From the NCBI GenBank assembly GCA_028023455.1, contig JAQFVV010006312.1, positions 1,738,001 through 1,802,000 of the forward strand: a DNA stretch of 64,000 nt. Reading direction: 5' to 3'. Positions 35,640-46,150 of this stretch are shown here, in pieces (positions within the stretch are counted from its first letter, which is position 1; every line of letters begins with the position of its first letter). The DNA comes from Epiperipatus broadwayi (lineage: Eukaryota > Onychophora > Udeonychophora > Euonychophora > Peripatidae). The position numbers and the translations under genes are program-made. The notes beneath the pieces were generated by a model. The model was not told the origin of the DNA and did no database searches. It saw only the letters and a list, made by a program, of their open reading frames with translations.

Positions 35640-35830
35640 AGTTGCCATCTAGTTTATGTCATAATAATCAATATATGCTAAAAGGTTAGTGCATCAAAAT
35701 TACTGTCTAGTGTTTATTCATCTAATATCACCAGTCTAGTTTCTAGCTTGTGGCTTCCATCAGTAAAAAGCCTTGGATGAGAACCCTGCACCTAGATCTT
35801 TGGATCTAATGCATCCCTCCAACAATCATC
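35640..35830 (+). repeat. CATCTAGTG repeat, copy
   Basis: Shares GTTGCCATCTAGTT, a TAATAATCA block, TAGTTTCTAGC and CTAATGCATCCCTCCAACA with 36090-36270 and more loosely with copies at 5.8, 10.1 and 23.1 kb. Confidence 0.65.
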
Positions 35831-36089
35831 TTTTACCTTTTTAGTTAATTAAAAATCTATAAGCACAAACTAAAAATACATTAATGTTTTTAATCCAAGA
35901 TAATGCTCTTGTCTAGTCAGACAAATCTGAACCCAGTGCAGTAAATATACATTTTGGTGTTTTTAATATTTTTAATGACCATAGTTACAACATTTGGTTA
36001 GGATTAATATTATACCTCTATAACACCATAAAAGCACTTTTTTATGCTTGCACATTCTGTTAACATAGTAACAACTTTATCTATACAAT

Positions 36090-36270
36090 ATTGCCATCTA
36101 GTGCAAGCCATAGTAATCAGTGGATGCTAGAATGGTAATCCATTAAAATTAATATCTCATGCTTATCAATATCCCAATATAGTTCCAGTTGCTAGCATTC
36201 ATTTGTGATGCACATTGGTTGAAAGTACTGCACCTAGACCTTTAGATCTAATGCATCCCTCCAACAGTTA
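36090..36270 (+). repeat. CATCTAGTG repeat, copy
   Basis: TTGCCATCTAGTGCAAGCCA, then TAATCAGTGGATGCTAG, AGTTCCAGTTGCTAGC and GATCTAATGCATCCCTCC. Same orientation as the copy 450 bases upstream. Confidence 0.65.
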
Positions 36271-36539
36271 AAGCTATGAGTATATAAGTGCATTAGCTTA
36301 AATTGGAAACATTATTGTGTTTTCAGTTTGAGGTAACAGCTTTGTAGTTACTAAAAAGATAAAAGGTAGCTAGCTACTGGAGGAATGAATTAGATCCAAA
36401 AATATAGAGATGTATGCTCCTCATTGATGAAAGCTATAAACCATAAACTAGTCTCAGGGTATTGGATGACAAGATCTTAGATAGAGATTTTGATGCACTG
36501 ATCTTCCAGCATTCATTGATTATTAAAGTGTGCCCTAAG

Positions 36540-36860
36540 TGGCAATATCATATGGAGAAATTTAATATTGCATTAATAGATTGTATAAGCATAAGTTGGT
36601 CATGTGTTATTTTAGTGATATTCGATTTGTATAGTTTTGGGAAATTATATTTATTCTATGTACAGTCTTTTATGTTCTACTGAATTTATATACATACCAA
36701 CATAAATCAATAATTATATAATTTAATTAATACTGAGTTAAACTTAGACAATGACAAAGTTTTATTTGATCAATTATTTGCTTGCCCAATCTGCAATTGA
36801 CGTCACCGATTGCAAATAACTTTTGTCTTAATCGCTATAGAGAGGACAACGAAGTACCTA
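36540..36860 (+). repeat. Dispersed repeat, copy 2 (LTR-end-like)
   Basis: Partner of 31590-31900. The best-matching part is 36700-36860 (AAAGTTTTATTTGATCAATT, GCAATTGACGTCACCG). It ends about 350 bases before the aminopeptidase exon. Confidence 0.55.
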
Positions 36861-37207
36861 TTATGCGTTTATAGATAGAAAATTTATAAAATTTACCCTA
36901 ATAAAAGTTAGTCATAATTTAAAATAATATTGTACTATTAAACTTGATAATTTGATTAATTGCTGATAAATTCATGTAAGCAGTGCAGTATTTTCTCGTT
37001 TCTGGTTTACCTTATTTAACACTTAAATTTTAACTGGAATAAACAACGATTTATGTTTATTTAAACTGTTGATTAACATTCGTGAATCATCTGTAAATTT
37101 GTAATAATCAAACGAATTTTAAAAATTAAATCATGCTTTTGATGAAAGATATTTTAAAATAAAAAAAATATACATTTTATTTATTTTTAATATTTTATAA
37201 GTTAACT

Positions 37208-37785
37208 ATGAGTTCAAGCAATAGAGGATATTTTATTAAAAAACGGACAGCAGTATTTATTGTTATCGGAACAATCGCTTTCATTATTATTATTGGATTA
37301 ATAGCAGGATTGGCTCCGTCTCGAAAGTGTTCTGTAGAAACTTCAACGGAAATTTCAAGCACTTCTCTACTTTCAACCGAAACAACTACTATTACTACGA
37401 GTGAACTATGGAATAACAGCCGACTACCATCATATATATTTCCGTTACACTATCATTTGATTTTGCAACCAGACATAGATAAGGATATTTTTAACGGTAC
37501 AGTTTACATTGATTTAGATGTAACAGCACAGACAAATATTATTATTCTTCATGGCAATCGTTTAGAAATTGATAAAGTACGGCATTCTTTTGTAGACAAT
37601 TCAAAGAGAAATATAGCCATTTTGCGAGTATTTAAATATGAAAGAAATGAATACTGGGTGATTGAATTAAACCAATATATTTTGCCTGGCTTATATACTC
37701 TTGGTTTAGAATTTAAAGGAAAGTTTGAGAAAAATGTTATTGTTGGATTTTATAAAAGTAGTTACACAATTCAAAATGAAACAAG
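37208..37785 (+). CDS. M1 aminopeptidase (aminopeptidase N-like), first coding exon
   Basis: The family comprises zinc metallopeptidases of the plasma membrane that remove N-terminal residues from peptides on the outer face. The exon encodes 192 residues plus two bases: a short cytosolic tail with RGYFIKKR, a membrane anchor (about residues 15-37, AVFIVIGTIAFIIIIGLIAG), a Ser/Thr-rich stalk (about 42-66), then the start of the M1 N-terminal domain, LPSYIFPLHYHLILQPDI at about 73-90, FNGTVYIDLDV and later LGLEFKGKF...GFYKSSY. N-glycosylation sequons include NNS, NGT and NET. The exon ends ACAAG|GTAAGT (37785/37786), a strong donor. In the family the next exon should bring the TQFEPTxAR block and later HEXXH; none was recognised downstream in the window. 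Codons are clean, with no stops, so I take it as functional. Confidence 0.88.
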
Positions 37786-39060
37786 GTAAGTTTTTAAAGA
37801 TATTAAACTTCTTGAAGATATTAAAATTAATATTATTAATTTTGCGCTTATTAAATTTTTTTGTGTGTGTTCAAGATATCATTTGGAGTAGTTATTGCGC
37901 TACTTCATTTACTAACAATAATAAAACTAACGTTAATGCATGCATTTGTATATATATTAATTGTGCACCTGACATATATAGCATACCACTGAGGGCTACA
38001 TTTAAATAAGATGAAATATTTAAAAAAAAAAAAAAATTGTTGGTTAAAAGTTTTAACGTAACTGGTGATTTAGGATTAGTTTGTATAAATATAAAAATCC
38101 TTTTTAATTTTCGAGTTCTCATTTCATTTTTTTCTCTGAGTTACAAACAACATGCTTGTATCAGAATAGCTGCTAATAAGGTATGTGTTTATAGTGTTAT
38201 TTATATCAATGACTTTTTTTTACGTGTTCTATCTATTAATTAATTTTATTTTACTAGGGAAAGTTCTAATATAAATATTAAATAATTTTAAAACAGCTTC
38301 ATTATTAATGCAAATGGCTTGAAATATAAAAATTAGTTATACAATAAAAAAAAAAATGTTGTTGGAGATTAAACGCAGCAAGTACACAGAGCTAGACCAA
38401 AAACCATAGACCTTGAGCTTTAGAGATTGTCACTTTAGCTCTGCATCAAAAAACATGTAGAATTGTTAGATAATCATCTTTAATAATAAGCTCTACACAT
38501 ACAGTTATTAAATAATGATATTTATGAAGTCTACTTACTATTTCTCAAAACTAGAATAGCAAAAAATGAGAATTAAATCATCAATATTTTTTTTTTGTTC
38601 TAAGATGATCCTTCAATAAGCTATATAGCATCCAATGGCTACTGGCCAATGTTTCATTGCTCTGAGCCCTAGTGGTACAATAGTAAACTCAAAACCTACA
38701 TCAGAATAAAATTAAAAAAAAAAAACATGTTGTACTCAGTTTGTCACCCAAATAGTAAGCATCACATACCCACTCACTTTCATTAACAATCATAAAATTA
38801 TAATTACAGTGCTTATAGTATTAATTAGTTTCTCTTAAGTTTATATACAATATTGATTGTCAAGTTTTGCTTAAGATGTCAAAAAATTATATGACTTAGA
38901 TAAGTTTTTTTGAGTATTTACATGTAATATTTTTGAATGATGAACTTGTCATTTGTACAAGTTTAATTAAATTTCTTATGGCAATATCACCCTACCTGTA
39001 AACCAGATGAAAATGAATCCCAATTTAATATATTGGTTTGTGATTTTATAAAAGAAATAG
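37786..39060 (+). other. Presumed first intron, start
   Basis: Begins GTAAGT. AT-rich, with small open frames that carry no recognised motif. The intron has no recognised end in this window, if the gene is intact. Confidence 0.5.
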
Positions 39061-39271
39061 ACTACTGTTACATAATGCTTTATTTACCACCCTCTTTTAC
39101 AGTTTATAATTTCCATTGCTCCAGCAATCTTCTTAAGTTCTGAAGAAGATTGCTGGGGCAATTGAAACTGTTGAAGTTAGGAGATATAAAAGTTCTGAAT
39201 AAGATTGCTAGGGCAATCAAAACTGTAAACCATAAAAGAGGGTGGTAAATAAAGTATTGTGTAACAGTAGT
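39061..39271. repeat. Foldback (MITE-like) element
   Basis: The left arm 39061-39106 and right arm 39225-39271 are reverse complements (ACTACTGTTACATAATGC... against ...GTGTAACAGTAGT), with few mismatches and AAGAGGGTGGTAAATAAA as a landmark. Inside, TTCTGAA(G/T)AAGATTGCT(G/A)GGGCAAT is tandemly duplicated, and one more copy is inverted near 39110. Confidence 0.8.
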
Positions 39272-42200
39272 AAAGTACATGGATGATTTAGTATTACATG
39301 GTATACATTTGGCAATGTAATAAGAAAGAATAATTATTATACTTCTTGAAAAAGAAATAGATTTAGGTAATGACATATTGTAAGATTAGATGTTGAATAT
39401 TATAATTATTAGAGTCCTTTTCTTATATAAATTATAGGTTATAGGTGAAAATGTTTCACTTGCTTTGCAAGTTGCATGATGACTTTATGATTTTAATTAA
39501 ATTTAGTATAGATGGCACTAAAAAATTACAAAATATTTTATATTATCTATTGCTGTTTAATTGAAATATTTTTTTATATATCACATTTCTAAATAAAAAA
39601 AAAAAACCTTTCATCAAAAATGGAAAGAAAATGAAATCTATTATGCTGTGTTTTTACATATTTAAATAAATCACATTATATAACATAAAATAAAACATAA
39701 AGAATGGGTAATTGGTTATACAATTAGTGGATTAATGTCATCAATATTTATAAATAAATTGGAAATTAACATAATTAAAAAGGATAATACATCAAGAAAT
39801 AATATAGTACTCTCAATATGTTGATCAGGCCTTAATAATTGGTATCAAATGAGCTATCAATAATATTTAGAATAAATTTAATAATATATTGTAATGGAAA
39901 TGACCCTTTTTACAATTGGTAATAAAACCAGTTATCCATAAAACAAAATAAAAAATACAATATTCAGCAAAAATTAATTTTTGTCTAGAAGAATTTAAAA
40001 TAGCTAAAGGGTAACTATGTACATCGTGGAGTGACTACACCCAAATTAGTTTAATTGATATGTCAGTACTAGTCATGAGTAACAATCAAATTTAACATGC
40101 ATAAAAACAAGTTTCCATACATGTTCAATTATATTTCCTGAAAGTTGCACCCCCCCCTCCATCTAATACTGTTATTAGATTGACAAATAAATAATCAGCT
40201 TAGTTTGGATAAGAAATGAAAACAGCAAAATTATTAATAACAACAATAACTTAAAGAATAGAATTCTATGATAATTATCATAATAAAAATGTACTTACAT
40301 ATTTACAATTAAAAAAATTATATGGTAATTACATGTGAGAGGGAAAAAAAATCTTGATAACTTACAATCTCTTTGAGGATAACCATACCAAATTTCAGTT
40401 AATTTACTTTAACATGTTTGTGAGCTCACATATATATTTTGTATCCATAAATGTGGAAATATGGCCATTAATCATTAAATTTTAATGTTTGTTGGTAAAA
40501 TAATATTTTATCTTCTTTTGGTTCATTCCAAGACAATTTTCTTATGAGTGTTTCAACTGCAATTTTCTTCTGAGCATTTAAAATAGATAGATTCACAGTT
40601 TAATTTACAGAAGTAAATTTCCATGAGATAATCCCTCTTGATGATTAGTTTTGATTTTTTTTAGCAAAAATATGTCAAATATTTCTCAGCATTCAATAGT
40701 GATGAAAAGATCGGCAGAATCAAGATTGCCACAGCTCTATATTCAGCTATAATACTGGAAAGGTCAGGGAAATCATCCTGGAGGGTTCTCTATTACATAA
40801 AACACATGATATAAATTTAAAAATTATCGTAAAATTTTATTGAGTTCTATATAATAAAAGACATGACAATGAAGTGGTTACAATTTCCACAGTTTCTTGA
40901 AATGCAGATGATTTTAGAAAGCTTCTGCTGGTAACCATAGCAACATTTTTTTTTTTTTAAAAAAAATGTTCTTTATTTTAAAATAATAACACATTTTATC
41001 TTTACACTTATTTTTTTAATATTTTAAAACAACTTCAAAATTTATTCTATATCCATATCTTTTAATATTTTGTTATACATAATGCAGAAAAATATTAAAA
41101 ATATTAGCATAAAAGCAACATCTGTAAATTCAGACATGAGGGTTGTAATATATAGCATTAAATTTACAAAAATGGAATTTAGATATAAATATTAATATAT
41201 ATATATAATTATTACAAAATTACATTGAAATATTTTTTTAAAGGATAAATTAAGAAAAAAATAATTTCTATAGATTCACAAGCCTGGATATAAAAGATGG
41301 CAGTTATTTAAAATTTTAAATAGAAAAATGATAAATATAATATCTTTAAAATTATGGCTATTTTACAAATATTTATTTTATTTTTATTCAATTATACAAA
41401 AATTATGGATGTAACCCTAAGAATATTAAAAAAATATATATTTAATTATAAACCACCTAATTTAAAAAATTATATTTCTATTATAAATAATAATCATAAT
41501 TTCAATAAAAATAGATAAAACTTTCATACTTCCGTAAAAATTATAATAAATCAATAAAAAATAAAAAATATGTACATTAAAAACATAAACATACAGTAGT
41601 CACCATAATAAAAATCTAGTCAAATTAATAAGTAATTATAAAGTATGTGATGAGATGAAATATAAAAAGGGAATGTATATTATTATATAAACGTGAAAGT
41701 TTGTTTGTTTATGACTTTGTGACTCAACAAATATTGCACCAATCTTCAATAATCATGCATGTTTTTTCCTTGCATAGAATTTTACTGGTCTACAAATTTT
41801 TGCTTTATGGTACTTAATTGTTTTTTAAAAAATTAGTAGTTCGCAATATAAAAACACATAAAAAATTTATAGCTTAACTATTTTTGATTAATGTGACAAA
41901 AACACAAAAAAGAAAGCAAGGTAAATTTTTGATTTTGTAAATATATTTTAAATTAATTAAATTGCATTTATAGCATGTATTTAATATCTCATTTGAATAG
42001 TTCCAATTTAGATCAGTTATAATAATAAAATTTGATAAACTTTTAGAATTTCAGTATAAATATATATTTAACATGTGTTAAAATAAAATTTAAAGCAATA
42101 CAGATACATTAAGACTATGAAATTAATAAACTTTTAGGTTATCAATTTAATTATATTTTAACTCATGGAAAAATAAATTTTAAAATGCTATGGGTATAAC

Positions 42201-43933
42201 AAGAAAAATACTACTGAATTTGATATATTTCCACCATTTCTCTTTATGTATATTCTCACTTGAGAAAGTAAATTTTAAAATGATGTGGATATTTGTCTGA
42301 TTTTAATTAAAAGTATTAACTTCCATTAATTAACTAAAATACGAATATATATATATTCTAATATTCTTATGAATAAATGAATTTACAGTATTATTTTTGG
42401 GAGCTTTCTGGAAATAATACCATAAATATATAATAATAATAAAAAGATAGGCTGAATATAAAAAATGAAAAAGTGGATTGTCTTAGATAAGTCATAATAC
42501 ATACCATTTTATTTAAAATTTTGTAAGAAATGTAATGAACCTGTTAATAAAAATAAAAATTTCAAATTTATTTATTACAATTTAGTATTTTAAAATTATA
42601 AAAATATTATTTTTTTACTATTTTTAATATGTAATGTATATATTTTTCTGTTTTATTACACTCCTTGATATATTATTTTTTTGATAACACACACCACTTG
42701 ATTTTTGCAAAATGCAAAGTACAGTTGTCATAAAAATATATATATTCAACCAAAGTTTCCAAAAATTCAACATGACTTCTAAAAAGTCTAATGGTTAAAG
42801 CAACTATTTTATGAATGACAAACTAATAGCTATTCAGTTTAATATTAATTTTAAATATTTTTAACATAATGACTACATTACAATACCAATAAATATATAA
42901 ACTTTAACTGAACAAAATTCAACTTTCTCTTTTTAAAATATATTTTATAGAAGAATCAAAACTATTAACTTTATTTAAATTTTATAATTTTTTTATTTTT
43001 ATATTAAAAACAAATAATCATCCACATATTTAACAAACAGTTTTAAATATATACAATTATAATTAATAATTTTCTCTTCCAAATAACTTATAAAGGAACA
43101 ATTTAAAAGTGAAATAATATAAATTATTCACACTTTTTTTAATCTTATAAATAAAATATTATTATTCTCTAACAATAAAAGCAAGTCTTTAATAACTTCA
43201 ATTTTATTTATTATTAACTAACATGGAAAAAAGAGATTCCATACTGCTTAGTCTACTACCAGTTATTTTTCATTTTAAAATTATTAATCTTAAGATGTCT
43301 TAAAAGAAGATGAACAGTGCATTACCAAAATTGACAAACTATTTTAGAAATTATTTACAAACTTAAAAATCCTTTCAATAATATTATTAGTAAAACTAAA
43401 AATAAATCTTAAAAAGAAATGTTTGTAAGTTTTTATAAAAGGAATGTTTAAAATGCAATGAAAGTGGTTTTTTATCAACTAAGATGTTTGTGCGAAAATG
43501 CCAAAAGTAAATATTTAAGACCTATTATTAGATTTGATAGCTATCAGCTAGTTATTGATAAAATAGAGTCTCTAACAAGTTTTTGTTATAAAAACGAGAA
43601 ATTAAATAGTTTTAAAAATTGTTCATTTAAATTTCTTAGAGTTATTAGTAATGAAAGAGTTAAAAACAAATTTTTGGTATATAGTCATTATGTTAAATAT
43701 ATGAATTTGAGACTTATTATTAGACTTGTTAGCTGCCTTTTATTATTCATAAAATAGTTTAAAAATATAATTTTTTTTTTTTTTAAAAAAAAGCCAATTT
43801 TATAAAAGTTATCTTAGTATAAATGTTGTTTAGAAATAATTTAAATTGTGCTATGTTTAGAAATAAATAAATTGAACTAAATTATTTACGAAAACAAAAA
43901 AGAAAATTATATATGCTTTACTAAAATAAAAAT
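39272..43933. other. No gene recognised
   Basis: Very AT-rich. A T12/A8 hairpin lies at 40943-40971. ACGTGAAAGTTTGTTTGTTT at 41691-41710 resembles a motif seen near ends of some Helitron-like elements, but no partner end was found. The 99-residue frame at 43458-43757 has no recognised family. Confidence 0.4.
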
Positions 43934-44600
43934 TGTTATATCTCACCTTGCCTTCAACAAATGGACTAGTTCAGATTCTATTTTATTTTGATTGGATTGA
44001 GCATTCATAGACACAAACCAATCAATATATAAATAGATAGGCAAATGGGTGGTGGTGTTCAGGGAACCTTGTTGCTTTCATGTTGGAAGGGGATCTGGCT
44101 ATAAATAGTTATATTCTCCAAGGCTAGTGGAAAGAAATGTTATATTTAACTTGCCTTCAATTACCACAGACCAATAGATATATGAATAGTTATCATATGT
44201 CCAATAGTAGAAACAGACCTATGGGTGATGATGCTCAGTGAATCTGATTGCTTTCATATTGGAAGGGAATCTAGCAATAAATAGTCAAGTTGGAAGTAAA
44301 GTTAGACAACAACTATTTACTGTCAGACCTTAATGGCAGTATGCACATAGTCTCCACTATGTGGTTAAAGCAGTGAGGCCAATTTATATTAAAATTGGAA
44401 GCTGCTAGAACCTAAATCAGACATGGAGCAAGCTATCACAGAACAGCTGGAAGTGTCACTGTATCTATTCATGAGAGCTGTCACATTACACAGGTGGAAG
44501 CAGTAGGTACTCTCAGAATGGTACCTAAAGTTTCTTACATTAGTAATTGCATGATAATTAGATGCTATGCCTTACCAACAGTATCAGGCAAAGTATAACA
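43934..44600 (+). repeat. Solo LTR related to the old Gypsy element
   Basis: Starts TGTTATATCTCACCTTGCCT and ends AAGTATAACA, matching the termini of the LTRs at 32173-32443 and 34564-35027. The first part is duplicated in tandem: 43934-44137 and 44138 onward both begin TGTTATAT and share CTTTCATRTTGGAAGGGRAT. TATAAATAGT follows in each, a plausible core promoter. No internal element is attached. Flanking five-base duplications were not found. Confidence 0.7.
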
Positions 44601-45039
44601 ATTGTATAGATTATAAATATGTAATTGTATATTTGTTTTAATAAATAAATATTTAATCATATTTTTATGAAACAGTGTTTATTATAATCATGCATAAACA
44701 CAACAAAAATATTTCTGATAAGTGAAGCATGCTTAAAGATTTTCATTAGTAAGAAATAATTGTGATTAAAGAATTAGATCAAATTAGAGATTAATTAAGT
44801 TGATAATTAAAAATTGTCTCCTATTCCAGAAATAGAAATAATAGAAAATTAGATTGATCTAAAAATTTTCATGACTATAGCATTGCTATCTGGAAATGAT
44901 CTGGAACAGAAGAAAAGCTCATCTGTGAAAATAATTGTTGTTCATGCAAACTCTCACATTGCTTGTGCTGACTATATTGTAATCAAGGTACTGCAGAATT
45001 AAGAATTTAAGAGAAATATGAATGTAGCAGTGATTTCCA

Positions 45040-45335
45040 CTGCTGAAAGTTCAAAAGTAGTTCTAGGGACATTTACATGCAACATCAGCTTTATTATGAT
45101 TTAGTGTACCTCTGGGGCCATGCACATGTGTCATTTGATATTACTTTATTATATCTGTTATATAATATTATACGTAAGCATTCTTAATTATTACTTCATT
45201 CTTGTTACCTTGTTAGCAAATAAACATCACTAACTTTAGTTACTCAAATTATTTGTGTTATATATATTTCTTCTTGTCAGTTCAACATTACCATGACTGC
45301 AGTATTTATTCATGATGGCAGTACACAGCAGAAAA
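45040..45335 (+). repeat. Direct repeat, copy 1
   Basis: Matches 45869-46150 in the same orientation (landmarks ATATCAGCTTTATTAT/ACATCAGCTTTATTATGA, GTTAGCAAATAAA, GGCAGTACACA). About 80 percent similar by eye; no reading frame. Confidence 0.7.
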
Positions 45336-45544
45336 CTAATGATAGGATTCAGCCAGTAGCTGGAAACTTTGTGTAGGAATTAATAGGTTTCGATCATGTA
45401 AATTGAAAACTACCTTGGTACCTCTTGAGAGGTTAACTAGGTAATTGTGTAAACTTTTTTTATTATTTATGATTAGTTACTAAAGTAAATAAGGATATTA
45501 TAATGATGTCTGTGCCACAAGTAACAATAAACAAGTTAAATTGA

Positions 45545-45868
45545 AACACACAGGCTTATTATATACCTGTGTCTATTTATGTAATATATAGGATATATGA
45601 GCACAGACTTTCACATGACCCACCACTCTCCACACTATCTCATAACACTGATACACTTGAACACATATATGTTGAAAAGATAAATAATCACCAATATACG
45701 TATTTCATGCTAAACCAGCAATCATCAGTTGGTCCAGATTACCATCTCTACACATATATACTATAAGTGCTCAGATATATATTAAGATAGCCAACCCTCA
45801 TACTTTAATTGATAGGCTTCGATCTACTCCACCCTCCAACTCTTCAACCATTCAAGAGAAATAAAACT
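45545..45868 (-). repeat. Fourth copy of the hammerhead-bearing unit
   Basis: Aligns with the left arm of the palindrome at 15668, from CAGGCTTATTATATA to TTAAGATAGCCAA and a little beyond, with no inverted partner here. It lies between, and next to, the two halves of the 45.0/45.9 kb direct repeat. Confidence 0.85.
45690..45733 (-). ncRNA. Hammerhead-ribozyme-like motif, best-preserved copy
   Basis: Minus strand, in order: ACCAA; core box CTGATGA; hairpin TGCT-GGTTT-AGCA; core box GAAA; TACGTATA; TTGGT. In hammerhead terms: stem I is ACCAA/TTGGT (five pairs); CUGANGA and GAAA are exact; stem II has four pairs but a U-U mismatch where G-C is usual next to the core; stem III is the self-complementary AUACGUAU; the predicted cleavage is after AUA, just before UUGGU. 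Short palindromic stem III is known from hammerheads of Penelope-like elements and retrozymes. Activity is not shown. Confidence 0.65.
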
Positions 45869-46150
45869 CCACCTCTGAAAATTCAAAAGTGAATCTAAGA
45901 ATGTTCACAGGCCATATCAGCTTTATTATAATTTAGTATGCCTTTATGGATGCATGTATGCATCATTTAATATTATTTTATTATGCAAAGGCATTATTTA
46001 ATATTACAATAAATTACTTCATTATTGTTAACTTGTTGGCAAATAAATGTCAACAATTTTAGTTATTCAAATTACTTGTGTTATATGTTATTTCTACTTG
46101 TTCATTCTTATCATGACCCCAGTAGTTGTTGTGGCAGTACACAACAATAG
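45869..46150 (+). repeat. Direct repeat, copy 2
   Basis: Second copy of 45040-45335, directly after the hammerhead-bearing unit. Confidence 0.7.

Noticed and set aside
41686-41830. Helitron-like end (ACGTGAAAGTTTGTTTGTTT)
   Set aside because: Resembles a motif I associate with some Helitron-like elements, but no CTRR end, hairpin or second copy was found in the window.
43458-43757. 99-residue frame as a gene
   Set aside because: No recognised domain, no splice context, composition like its surroundings; a chance frame is likelier.
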